From Seleniivibrio woodruffii (GTDB lineage: Bacteria > Chrysiogenota > Deferribacteres > Deferribacterales > Geovibrionaceae): 64,000 nt of DNA. The notes below the pieces were generated by a model, which was not told where the DNA came from, searched no databases, and saw only the letters and a program-made list of their open reading frames with translations. A program made the translations under genes and the position numbers. Positions 24,661 through 32,976 of the stretch are shown here, piece by piece; position 1 is the first letter of the stretch; each line of letters opens with the position of its first letter. The stretch is from positions 186,001 through 250,000 of the forward strand of contig NZ_JAJUIS010000002.1 in the NCBI RefSeq assembly GCF_029267515.1. Direction: 5' to 3'.

Positions 24661-27206
24661 TTAGCCCACACCACAAGGTTCAGCTCGAATATATTCTTCA
24701 GATATTTATGGCGTGGGACAACGGCAAAGCCCACCTTCATTTTGCCTGCGTTTTCAATTCTGAAATGAGCCGTATATCTGCTCAGTTCCCCGTTTTCAGC
24801 AGATTCAAGCTGTATGAATTTAGGGTTTTTCAGAACGCCGCTCTCGCCGTCATACTCAACAACTGCGTAAACAGCAAGACTGTCGTTCCCGATTTTAGGC
24901 GAACGCACTTTCGCTTCGAAAGTGACATATCCACCCATTTCTATGGCTTCCGCCTGCACTCCGCTGTCGGCTATTTCAACAGAATCCCATCCGCTGATAA
25001 CATTTTCCTTCCACTCAAGATACTTGGAAGCACCTTCGAAATCATTGGATGAGATATCTTTGTAAAGTTCATGAAGCTGAACGTAATATTTATCAGTGTA
25101 CTCCATAACCATTCTGGACGTATTAAAGAAAGCGGCACAGACTTTGACAGCCTGCTTCATCATATGCGTCCACTCTCTGGGGATGCCCACCTTGTCGCGG
25201 TTATAGAACAGCGGGATTATCTCATTCTCAAGTTTGTCGTAAAGTTCCATGCTCTCGACAAAATCCTGATACTCCTGTTTGTCGTATTCCTCTCCGGCAC
25301 CAATAGCCCATCCGGTTTCGCCGTTATAGCCCTCAGCCCACCATCCGTCGAGAATGGAGAGGTTCAGACCGCCGTTAGCGGCTATCTTCATGCCGCTGGT
25401 ACCGGATGCCTCCATAGGGCGCAGGGGTGTGTTGAGCCAGATATCCACGCCGTGTGCGAGGTGTCTTGCCACTTCAATGTCATAATCCTCAATGAAAACA
25501 ACTTTGTCTCGGAACTCAGGCTTGCGGCAGATATGGAATATCTTTTTGATTATTTCCTTTCCGCCGTCGTCTTTCGGGTGCGCTTTTCCGGCTATGATTA
25601 TCTGGACGGGTCTTTCCGGATTGTTCAGGATTTTTGCCAGACGCTCCTCGTCCATGAACAGCAAATATCCGCGTTTATATGTTGCAAAACGGCGCGCAAA
25701 GCCGATTGTAAGTGTATCTGAATTGAGAACGTCATCCGCTTTGGTTATTTCGCTTGCGGTTCCGCCGCGCTTCATAACCTGTTTTTTCAGCCTTTCGCGG
25801 GCAAAGATAACCAACCTCTCCCTCTGCTTACGTTTTGCATCAAAGAATGCGTTGTCAGGTATCTTCTCAATGTCGTGCCATACGTCGAAATCGTATGGTT
25901 TGTAATACCATGCCTCTGAAAGATATCTGGTGTATATCATTTTGAAGCTCTCAGCAATGAACGTAGGCAGGTGGACACCGTTGGTAACGTGTCCGATCGG
26001 AACGTAATTATCAAGTGCGTTGCTCCAGAGGTTCTTGAACATCTGCCTTGAAACCTCACCGTGTAGGGCACTTACACCGTTTCGAAACGTGCTGAGACGT
26101 ATTCCCGCGATAGCCATTGCAAAGCCTTCCGATTCGTTAAACGGGTTCTCACGTCCGAATCCCATTATCTGGTTGATATTAAAGCCGGACGGCTCGAATA
26201 TAGGTCCGAGGTATTTTTTTATCTGGTCGAAACTGAACACGTCGAAACCTGCGGGAACAGGCGTGTGGGTAGTGAACAGTGTACTCTTTTTAACGACTTC
26301 AGCCGCCGTGCGCAGGCTCATTCCGCCTTCAACACAGAGTCTTATGCGCTCAAGAGCTGCAAACGAGGGGTGTCCTTCGTTCAGATGGTAAACCGTGGGA
26401 CGGAATCCCATGGCTTTCAGTGCTCGAACACCGGCTATGCCGAGAATTATCTCCTGTTTCAGTCTCATATCCGAATCGCCGCCGTAAAGCTGCGCTGTAA
26501 TGCTTCTGTTCTGCGGGGTATTGCTCGTAAGGTCTGTGTCCAGCAGATAAAGGGTGATTACGCCTATCTCCATTTTCCAGACCTTAACGTTCACATCGCT
26601 GTCTGCGATTCTGATCTGAACGTATATTTCGTTGCCTTCCGCGTCTTTAACTGGTGTTACAGGCATTCTGTGAAAGTCGTTGTAAGGTATTGACTGCTGC
26701 TGCCAGCCGTCAGAATTAAGATACTGATGGAAATAGCCGTTTCTGTAAAGAAGACCGACAGCTATAAAGGGTATGCCTATGTCGCTGGCAGACTTGCAGT
26801 GGTCTCCTGAGAGTACGCCCAGACCGCCGGAATAGAGTTTAACGGACTCGTGTATACCGTATTCCGCGCTGAAATAGGCTATCTGCATCCCCTCCTCTGT
26901 TTTTCCGCTGTGGGCGAGGTCGAACCATTTGGGGAGCATTTTATATTCGTTAAGGCGTTCGTGTACGTTGTCCATGACATTCATGAAGACCGGATCGCCG
27001 ACAAGTCTGCGGAAATCCTTATCTGTGAGCTTGGAAAGAATCCACACAGGGTTATGCTCGCACTGTTCCCAGAGATCCATATTTATCATACGGAAAAGCT
27101 CTCTGGCTTCCCAGTTCCAGCTATACCAGAGGTTATGCGCTATCTGCTCCAGAGGGCGGAGTTTGTCGGGGAGTTTGGTTTTCACATTAAATTCATAGAC
27201 TTTCAT
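24657..27206 (-). CDS. glgP: alpha-glucan (glycogen/maltodextrin) phosphorylase
   Basis: Releases glucose 1-phosphate from alpha-1,4-glucans. The 849-residue protein is of the bacterial/archaeal type (TIGR02094) with an N-terminal DUF3417 segment (LPDKLRPLEQIAHNLWYSWNWEARELF). The PLP region is EASGTSGMKIAANGGLNLS. Glucan-binding GHPSFAALERIR and THTPVPAGFDVF are also present. AGGGTGA before the ATG at 27206 sets the start; a longer frame to 27248 would run through the promoter. First gene of the glgP to VOC operon. Confidence 0.94.
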   Translation of the reverse strand: MKVYEFNVKTKLPDKLRPLEQIAHNLWYSWNWEARELFRMINMDLWEQCEHNPVWILSKLTDKDFRRLVGDPVFMNVMDNVHERLNEYKMLPKWFDLAHSGKTEEGMQIAYFSAEYGIHESVKLYSGGLGVLSGDHCKSASDIGIPFIAVGLLYRNGYFHQYLNSDGWQQQSIPYNDFHRMPVTPVKDAEGNEIYVQIRIADSDVNVKVWKMEIGVITLYLLDTDLTSNTPQNRSITAQLYGGDSDMRLKQEIILGIAGVRALKAMGFRPTVYHLNEGHPSFAALERIRLCVEGGMSLRTAAEVVKKSTLFTTHTPVPAGFDVFSFDQIKKYLGPIFEPSGFNINQIMGFGRENPFNESEGFAMAIAGIRLSTFRNGVSALHGEVSRQMFKNLWSNALDNYVPIGHVTNGVHLPTFIAESFKMIYTRYLSEAWYYKPYDFDVWHDIEKIPDNAFFDAKRKQRERLVIFARERLKKQVMKRGGTASEITKADDVLNSDTLTIGFARRFATYKRGYLLFMDEERLAKILNNPERPVQIIIAGKAHPKDDGGKEIIKKIFHICRKPEFRDKVVFIEDYDIEVARHLAHGVDIWLNTPLRPMEASGTSGMKIAANGGLNLSILDGWWAEGYNGETGWAIGAGEEYDKQEYQDFVESMELYDKLENEIIPLFYNRDKVGIPREWTHMMKQAVKVCAAFFNTSRMVMEYTDKYYVQLHELYKDISSNDFEGASKYLEWKENVISGWDSVEIADSGVQAEAIEMGGYVTFEAKVRSPKIGNDSLAVYAVVEYDGESGVLKNPKFIQLESAENGELSRYTAHFRIENAGKMKVGFAVVPRHKYLKNIFELNLVVWAK

Positions 27207-27234
27207 AGAATCACCCTTAAAAACTTGATAAGTC

Positions 27235-27243
27235 ATATTAGCA
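27235..27243 (-). promoter_or_regulatory. extended -10 element before glgP
   Basis: TGCTAATAT on the minus strand is a TGn-extended -10 with no good -35. It lies inside the longest open frame of glgP, which supports the shorter start. Confidence 0.4.
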
Positions 27244-27275
27244 CACAAAAGAGAAAATTTATAAACATAATTGTG

Positions 27276-27710
27276 TCATATTCCTGTGTGTCCGAAGCCG
27301 CCTGAGCCCCTTTCCGTTTCAGACAATTCGCCCGCAGGTTCAAAAACGGCTCTTGTTACGGGCGCAACGACCATTTGTGCTATTCTGTCGCCTTTTTTAT
27401 AGACAAACGTTTCCTGAGAAAGGTTTATAAGAATAATGCCTATTTCGCCCCGATAGTCTGAATCTATCGTACCTGGGGTGTTGACAATTGTTATGCCGTT
27501 TTTAAGCGCAAGACCGCTTCTGGGGCGTATCTGCGCCTCGAAACCATCAGGCAGCTCTATGTATATTCCTGTTTTAACCAGCGTTCTTTCAAAAGGCTCA
27601 ATTTCGCCGCCGTGCGCAGCCATCAGGTCAACGCCGGCAGCGTGCGCGGTTTTATATTCCGGCATCAGAGCCGGATCGTCCGCCTTTATCTTCACTTTAC
27701 AAGTCTGCAT
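27276..27710 (-). CDS. dut: dUTP diphosphatase
   Basis: Trimeric dUTPase of 144 residues that keeps uracil out of DNA. All five motifs are visible: [43 protein letters not shown] and [11 protein letters not shown]. It overlaps the M16 peptidase gene by 19 bases, and GGAGGAAG stands before the ATG. Confidence 0.97.
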   Translation of the reverse strand: MQTCKVKIKADDPALMPEYKTAHAAGVDLMAAHGGEIEPFERTLVKTGIYIELPDGFEAQIRPRSGLALKNGITIVNTPGTIDSDYRGEIGIILINLSQETFVYKKGDRIAQMVVAPVTRAVFEPAGELSETERGSGGFGHTGI

Positions 27711-28909
27711 AAAGAATACTTCCTCCCGAATATTTCTGCCGCCGTGCGCATTATGCTCGTTTTGTCCAGCGCCTCGATTCTGCCCATTATCTCTTCACTC
27801 TCTATGAGCCTGCCGAAATGATATATCTGCCTGAAATTCATCTGAACGCGGCTTTCAAGTGTTTCGAAATTTGACACATATGAAAAAATAAGCTGATTTT
27901 TTATCATGGTCAGCTCGTCGTCGGTTATACCCTTTTCAGCGAGCTTTTTAATTTCAGCAAACACCAGTTCAAGTACCTTGTCGCCGGATTTCTCCGCACA
28001 GGAATACATTATGTTGGCATAGCCGGCGTTTTTATACTGGACAGTTTCAGCCTCAATATTGTAGCACAGCCCGCGCTTCTCTCGTATCTCCTGAAACAGT
28101 CTGGAACTCATAAGCCCGCCAAGTATCATAACTCCGCCTGACAGTGAATATCTGTCGGGGCTGCCATATTCGAACGCAGGGTACATGAGCTGAACGTAGC
28201 TTTGTCCTGATTTGAAATGAAAATCGTGATTTTCAGGCGTATAACTTGGGATGTAATGATTTAGCTTTCCTGCATAATTATCTTGTGATAAAGGAAAATA
28301 TTTATCAATATGTTTCGATACCTCATCTCTGCTCACGTCGCCGCTTACGGCGATTATACAGTTGTCGGGAGTGTAGTTTTCTTTATAAAATCGCTTCAGT
28401 TCCTCAAACTCAAGTCCTTCAACGGAAGCCACAGTGCCCGACACAGGGTATTCCAGAGCGCAGCCTCTGAAAAGCTCCTCCTCTGCCACTTCTCCGAGAT
28501 ATTCGTCCGGATTATCCATAACGGAGTTTATCTCGTCTATGATAATTTGTTTCTCCTGAATAAAGTCCTCTTCGCTGAAGACAGGGTAAAAACAGATATT
28601 AGCCATCAGTTTAATGAAGAGTTCCAGATTACCTGAAAAACCTTTTATGTAATATGCAGTTGTCTCTTTCGATGTATAGGCGTTCATATAGCCGCCGTAC
28701 ATCTCCGAAAGTCTGCTGATCTCTTCGTTGGAATAGTCTCTGGTGCCGCGGAACGCCATATGCTCTATGAAATGGGAAACGCCGTTGTTCTCCCTTGTTT
28801 CGTTTGCGGAACCGGTGTCAAAGAAAACGGAAATGGTAAAAAGCCCCGGAAGACTGGTTACATTCTCGTAAATAACGGGAATATCTCCGACTTTGTATAT
28901 TTCTCTCAT
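27692..28909 (-). CDS. M16-family zinc peptidase (processing-protease type)
   Basis: 405 residues. The inverted zinc motif HxxEH is [11 protein letters not shown], and the third ligand is the glutamate in ILDEINSV-like [24 protein letters not shown]. The C-terminal half is the inactive M16 repeat with [21 protein letters not shown]. It stands after pnp as in many bacteria (ymxG/yhfX position). No signal peptide. Its own promoter sits between it and the pnp terminator. Confidence 0.9.
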   Translation of the reverse strand: MREIYKVGDIPVIYENVTSLPGLFTISVFFDTGSANETRENNGVSHFIEHMAFRGTRDYSNEEISRLSEMYGGYMNAYTSKETTAYYIKGFSGNLELFIKLMANICFYPVFSEEDFIQEKQIIIDEINSVMDNPDEYLGEVAEEELFRGCALEYPVSGTVASVEGLEFEELKRFYKENYTPDNCIIAVSGDVSRDEVSKHIDKYFPLSQDNYAGKLNHYIPSYTPENHDFHFKSGQSYVQLMYPAFEYGSPDRYSLSGGVMILGGLMSSRLFQEIREKRGLCYNIEAETVQYKNAGYANIMYSCAEKSGDKVLELVFAEIKKLAEKGITDDELTMIKNQLIFSYVSNFETLESRVQMNFRQIYHFGRLIESEEIMGRIEALDKTSIMRTAAEIFGRKYSLCRLVK

Positions 28910-28938
28910 TAAGTGTCCTTATGAATTGAATGAAGACG

Positions 28939-28967
28939 ATTTTACACCGCAAAACGGAGTATATCAA
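28939..28967 (-). promoter_or_regulatory. promoter of the M16-dut operon
   Basis: TTGATA (28962-28967) and TAAAAT (28939-28944), spacing 17, minus strand, directly after the pnp terminator and upstream of AAGGA. Confidence 0.6.
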
Positions 28968-28969
28968 CG

Positions 28970-28996
28970 GCAAAAATAAAGGGGCTTTGCAGCCCC
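28970..28996 (-). terminator. pnp terminator
   Basis: GGGGCT-GCAA-AGCCCC stem on the minus strand followed by TTTATTTTTG, eight bases after the pnp stop. Confidence 0.85.
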
Positions 28997-29003
28997 TTCA
29001 AAT

Positions 29004-31142
29004 TTAATTTTCTTCTTTTTCCGCAGGTTTTTCTGTGGAGAGAAGAACTTTTCTGGAAAGTTTGTAGCGTCCGTTGGGGTCTTTGCCCACAACTTTCACC
29101 TGAACGGTATCTCCAACACTGAGGTAATCCTCTATCTTGTTGATACGTTCGTTGCTGTACTGGGAAACGTGAAGCAGCGCCTCGATTCCGGGGATAAGCT
29201 CCACAAACGCGCCGTATTCCATTATCTTTTTGACTGTGGCATCGTAAACCGCGCCCTCTTCCACCTCTGCAACGATCTCGTTTACACGTCTCTGAGCGAT
29301 GGTTATAGCGTCTTTGCTTACAGCGAAGATGTTTATCTTGCCTGTGTCGTCGATATCTATGGATGCGCCTGATTCCTCGATGATGGATTTGATCATCTTT
29401 CCTCCCGGTCCGATAACCATACCGATCTTCTCAGGGTTGATCTTCATGGTAAGGTATCTGGGAGCCGTGGGAGCGAGATCTTCTTTAGGCTCGGCAAGAA
29501 CGTCTGTCATTTTGCCGAGAATGTGAAGTCTTGCAGCTTTTGCCTGCTCAAGAGCAGTTTCAAGAAGCTCTTTGGAAAGACCTTCAATTTTGATGTCCAT
29601 CTGAAGTGCTGTAATACCGTCTTTGGTACCGGCAACTTTGAAGTCCATATCGCCGAGGTGGTCTTCAGTTCCCATAATGTCGCTGAGAACCGCGTATCTG
29701 TCGTTACCTTCATAGATAAGACCCATAGCAACGCCCGCAACGGGAGCTTTAACAGGAACGCCTGCATCCATAAGGCTGAGGCATCCGCCGCACACAGTCG
29801 CCATAGAGGATGAACCGTTAGATTCAAGAACCTCTGAGACTATACGCACGGTATAGGGGAAGTTGTCCTCGTCGGGCAGAACGTAGGAAAGAGCGCGCTC
29901 AGCGAGTGCACCGTGACCTATTTCACGTCTGCCGGGACCTCTCATGAAGCCTACTTCACCAACACAGAAGGGAGGGAAGTTGTAATGCAGCATAAAGCGT
30001 TTTCTGCCTTCGCCGTCGATGTTGTCGAGTATCTGGGTATCCATTTTGGTACCGAGAGTGGCAACGACAAGCGCCTGAGTTTCGCCTCTGGTGAAGAGTG
30101 CGGAACCGTGAGTCATCGGAAGAAGCGCGTGTTCAATATCGATGGGACGTACTTCAGTGTATGAACGTCCGTCGATTCTTGTTTTAGAATCTATTGTGAA
30201 GTTTCTGAAAGCTGTTTTCTCAACTTCGTGATAGATGTTTTTATAGTGACCTTCTTTAGCGGCATATTCCTCTTCGCCCACTTTTTCTTTCATAAGCTCA
30301 AGAAATTCTTCGCCAAGTTTATCGATAGCGGCGTATTTCTCAAGTTTCTGAGGAATAACCAGAGCCGCTTTGATTTTGTCACCGATAACAGCCATGGCTT
30401 CTTCTATGTCCGAAGCGGGAACGGCGAAGCTCTCATATGCGAACTTCTCTTTGCCGAGGGCTTTGACCATCTCAAGCTGATGAGCCACGAGCATACGGAT
30501 GTGTTTATGTCCGAACTGAAGGGCTTCAACAACCTCTTCTTCGGAAACGTTGTTCATCCCTGCCTCAACCATAACTATTGCGTCGTCAGTACCTGCAAGG
30601 GTAATGCTGATGTCGAGTTCATCATAGCGGTTTGTGGGGGGATCGATGACAAGCTGCCCGTCCAGTCTGCCCACTTTGACACCGGCGATAGGTCCGTTGA
30701 AAGGGATATCAGATATCATGAGCGCCGCGCTTGCAGCGTTCATTGCGAGCATATCGGGGGAGTTTACGCCGTCGTATGAAACAACGGTTGCTATCACCTG
30801 GGTCTCATTTCTGAAACCGTCAGGGAACATGGGGCGCAGTGGTCTGTCTATCAGGCGGGAGATAAGGGTTTCTTTATCAGAGGGCTTCGCCTCTCTTTTA
30901 AAGAAACCGCCGGGGATCTTGCCCGCAGCATAGAATTTTTCGAAGTAGTTCACTGTCAGAGGGAAAAATCCCTGATTGGCAGCAGCTTTCTTCTGACCAA
31001 CGGCAGTAACGAGGACGATTGTGCCGCCCTGTTTAATCCAGATGCTGCCATTTGCCTGCTTCGCTTTCCATCCGGTTTCAAAAATTATTTCGTCGGCGTC
31101 TTCACGCAGGCGAATGGGAAAAGTCAGTACATTTTTTTCCAT
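29004..31142 (-). CDS. pnp: polyribonucleotide nucleotidyltransferase
   Basis: Phosphorolytic 3'-5' exoribonuclease, 712 residues. Two RNase PH domains (first KANGSIWIKQGGTIVLVTAVG; second with FTRGETQALVVATLGT and MRGPGRREIGHGALAERAL) flank a helical linker. KH (INPEKIGMVIGPGGKMIKSI) and S1 (GAVYDATVKKIMEYGAFVEL) domains close the protein. It follows rpsO directly, the conserved rpsO-pnp pair, and ends in an intrinsic terminator. Confidence 0.97.
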   Translation of the reverse strand: MEKNVLTFPIRLREDADEIIFETGWKAKQANGSIWIKQGGTIVLVTAVGQKKAAANQGFFPLTVNYFEKFYAAGKIPGGFFKREAKPSDKETLISRLIDRPLRPMFPDGFRNETQVIATVVSYDGVNSPDMLAMNAASAALMISDIPFNGPIAGVKVGRLDGQLVIDPPTNRYDELDISITLAGTDDAIVMVEAGMNNVSEEEVVEALQFGHKHIRMLVAHQLEMVKALGKEKFAYESFAVPASDIEEAMAVIGDKIKAALVIPQKLEKYAAIDKLGEEFLELMKEKVGEEEYAAKEGHYKNIYHEVEKTAFRNFTIDSKTRIDGRSYTEVRPIDIEHALLPMTHGSALFTRGETQALVVATLGTKMDTQILDNIDGEGRKRFMLHYNFPPFCVGEVGFMRGPGRREIGHGALAERALSYVLPDEDNFPYTVRIVSEVLESNGSSSMATVCGGCLSLMDAGVPVKAPVAGVAMGLIYEGNDRYAVLSDIMGTEDHLGDMDFKVAGTKDGITALQMDIKIEGLSKELLETALEQAKAARLHILGKMTDVLAEPKEDLAPTAPRYLTMKINPEKIGMVIGPGGKMIKSIIEESGASIDIDDTGKINIFAVSKDAITIAQRRVNEIVAEVEEGAVYDATVKKIMEYGAFVELIPGIEALLHVSQYSNERINKIEDYLSVGDTVQVKVVGKDPNGRYKLSRKVLLSTEKPAEKEEN

Positions 31143-31148
31143 TTAGTG

Positions 31149-31418
31149 TTACTTCCTGATTCCGAGAGCTTCGATGATTCTGCGGTATCTCAGGTAGTCT
31201 TTCTTCTTAACATAGTCGAGAAGTTTTCTACGCTGACCTACGAGAAGAAGAAGACCTCTTCTTGAGTGGTGGTCTTTGGGGTTAGTTTTAAAATGTTCTG
31301 TCAGATAAGAAATTCTTTCTGTCAGAAGTGCAATCTGTACTTCGGGAGAGCCTGTATCGGATTCGTGGGTTTTGTTCCCTGCGATAATCTCTTCCTTGCG
31401 TTCTTTGGTCATTACCAT
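31149..31418 (-). CDS. rpsO: 30S ribosomal protein S15
   Basis: 89 residues, normal for S15. [19 protein letters not shown] and [23 protein letters not shown] are the 16S-binding signatures. GGAGGTAA stands before the first of two close ATG codons. The 60-base gap to truB has a TATAAT at 31464-31469 that could give it an extra promoter. Confidence 0.97.
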   Translation of the reverse strand: MVMTKERKEEIIAGNKTHESDTGSPEVQIALLTERISYLTEHFKTNPKDHHSRRGLLLLVGQRRKLLDYVKKKDYLRYRRIIEALGIRK

Positions 31419-31478
31419 TGTAAATTACCTCCATGATAAGCTAAATATTAGCAAAATTATTTTATTATATCCAGTCTG

Positions 31479-32372
31479 TCAGACCAGTAATTTCACAATT
31501 ATGAAAGGCTGATCAGTAAATTCGCTTTTTTCTGCAAATGCCAGCAGTTCGCCGTTTCTGTCCGTAAGAAAAACGTGACCCCCGTCAACGTCTGGCAAAC
31601 TGAGATAATTATGTCTTTTGACGGATACTCCGTTTTTAACCAGTTTAACCGCCTCGTCCCTTATTATCGCCTTTTCCCAGCCAAGAGCTTTATCCACTGG
31701 AATGACAGCCTCTTCGAGCCTGCCCTCTTCCTTCATGTTTTCAAGATCTCCGAGTCTGAAAGCTGTTGACTGGGTGAACTTACCGTTCACCGTGCGGATT
31801 AGTCCGCTCATAACCCCGTAACAGCCTAGTTTCAGCCCCGCTTCGTGGATAACACTTCTGACGTATGTGCCTTTTCTGCATTTCATGCGAAAAAGCCCGT
31901 CCGGATAGCTGTATTCCATAAGTTCAATGTCCGTTATGAACATCACGCGGCTGCCTGCATCCTCAATCTCGCCCTTTCTGGCAAGATCATAAGCTCTTAC
32001 ACCGTTAATTTTGACGGCGGAATAAGCCGGAACAGTGAGTTCAACATCGCCTATGAAGGTTTTCAGAACAGCCTCGACTTCCTCTTTTGACGGTTTGATA
32101 TCGCGGTTTTCCGCGGTTATATCACCGTCGGTGTCGTAACTGTCTCTCGCTTCGCCAAGACGGAACTGAGCTACGTATTCTTTGTCGAGAGCCATCATGT
32201 AATCTGCAAGTTTGGTGGCATAACCCAGACAGACGGGAAGAACACCTTCCGCCAGAGGGTCGAGAGTGCCGGTGTGACCGCATTTTTTTGTGTTAAAAAT
32301 CCTGCGGGCAGCCCTGACAACTGCGAATGATGAAATACCTTTTTCTTTATAGATATTTACAACGCCATCCAT
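31479..32372 (-). CDS. truB: tRNA pseudouridine(55) synthase
   Basis: Makes pseudouridine 55 in the T-loop of tRNAs. 297 residues with the catalytic aspartate in CGHTGTLDPLAEGVLPVC. YDTDGDIT and YVRSVIHEAGLKLGCYG are further family marks, and a C-terminal PUA-like tail follows. It overlaps rbfA by TAATG, the standard rbfA-truB order. Confidence 0.96.
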   Translation of the reverse strand: MDGVVNIYKEKGISSFAVVRAARRIFNTKKCGHTGTLDPLAEGVLPVCLGYATKLADYMMALDKEYVAQFRLGEARDSYDTDGDITAENRDIKPSKEEVEAVLKTFIGDVELTVPAYSAVKINGVRAYDLARKGEIEDAGSRVMFITDIELMEYSYPDGLFRMKCRKGTYVRSVIHEAGLKLGCYGVMSGLIRTVNGKFTQSTAFRLGDLENMKEEGRLEEAVIPVDKALGWEKAIIRDEAVKLVKNGVSVKRHNYLSLPDVDGGHVFLTDRNGELLAFAEKSEFTDQPFIIVKLLV

Positions 32373-32707
32373 TACTGCTCATGATTGATGGTTTTCAAAA
32401 CGTCGTCAATCTTCTGACCGTAATCGGATGAGTCATCATAAATGAAGCGGAGGTCGGGAACCTTTTTGATGGTAAGGTTTTTAATGATGCAGTGCTTAAT
32501 GAAGCCTGCGGAGCGGTTAAGCCCTTTTTCAATCCCTTCTTTTGCACTTTTATTATAAGTGCTGAAAAATACTTTGGCACTGGACAGGTCTTTGGAAATT
32601 TCAACGCCCGTGATAACAACATCTTTAACTTTCGGGTCTTTGACCCCGATAAGGATCACGTTTGCAATCTCGGCGCGTAAAAGCTCCGCCACTCTTCTGT
32701 CTCTCAC
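32372..32707 (-). CDS. rbfA: ribosome-binding factor A
   Basis: A KH-fold 30S maturation factor of 111 residues. VAELLRAEIANVILIGVKDPKV and LSSAKVFFSTYNKSAKEGIEKGL are typical. AGGAG eight bases before a GTG favours 32707; a TTG one codon earlier is also open. It is preceded by a 266-base gap with hairpins instead of the small ylxP gene often found between infB and rbfA. Confidence 0.93.
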   Translation of the reverse strand: MRDRRVAELLRAEIANVILIGVKDPKVKDVVITGVEISKDLSSAKVFFSTYNKSAKEGIEKGLNRSAGFIKHCIIKNLTIKKVPDLRFIYDDSSDYGQKIDDVLKTINHEQ

Positions 32708-32764
32708 CAAAATATCTCCTGCTCAATCTCCGATTGCACAGCAACCGCCCCATCATGAGCGGAA

Positions 32765-32817
32765 ACCGTATCAACGGTCGGCAAAACTGCGTTCCGCACC
32801 GAAAAACGGTGCGGAAC
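32765..32817 (-). ncRNA. structured leader upstream of rbfA (two hairpins)
   Basis: On the minus strand a perfect 11-pair stem GTTCCGCACCG / CGGTGCGGAAC with a TTTTT loop (32791-32817) is followed by ACCGT-TGAT-ACGGT (32765-32778). Neither has a proper T-run, so they are not standard terminators. TATAAT at 32832-32837 may start this leader. It could act in translational or attenuation control of the rbfA-truB-rpsO-pnp unit. Confidence 0.4.
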
Positions 32818-32900
32818 ATTAACTATCGTATATTATACTTAAAAGGTCAAGAACTTATTTGTTCTCCGGCTGATATATAAGATATCTTCGTCACATATTC

Positions 32901-32963
32901 TTCCTCGCAAAGACGCAAGCTGCTGTCATTGCGAGGAAGCCTTCAGGCTGACGCGGCAATCTC
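32901..32963. repeat. REP-like palindromic repeat, copy 1
   Basis: TTCCTCGCAA (32901-32910) and TTGCGAGGAA (32929-32938) are perfect 10-base inverted arms. The second arm leads into AGCC-TTCA-GGCT and GCGGCAATCTC. The GTCATTGCGAGGAAG...GCAATCTC core resembles dispersed palindromic repeats common in bacterial intergenic DNA. It sits 14 bases after the infB stop. A second, decayed copy is near 45780. Confidence 0.6.
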
Positions 32964-32976
32964 AAACCTGAAAAAC

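Noticed and set aside
31464-31469. TATAAT before rpsO as a separate promoter
   Set aside because: No -35 or TG extension at proper distance; kept only as a remark under rpsO.
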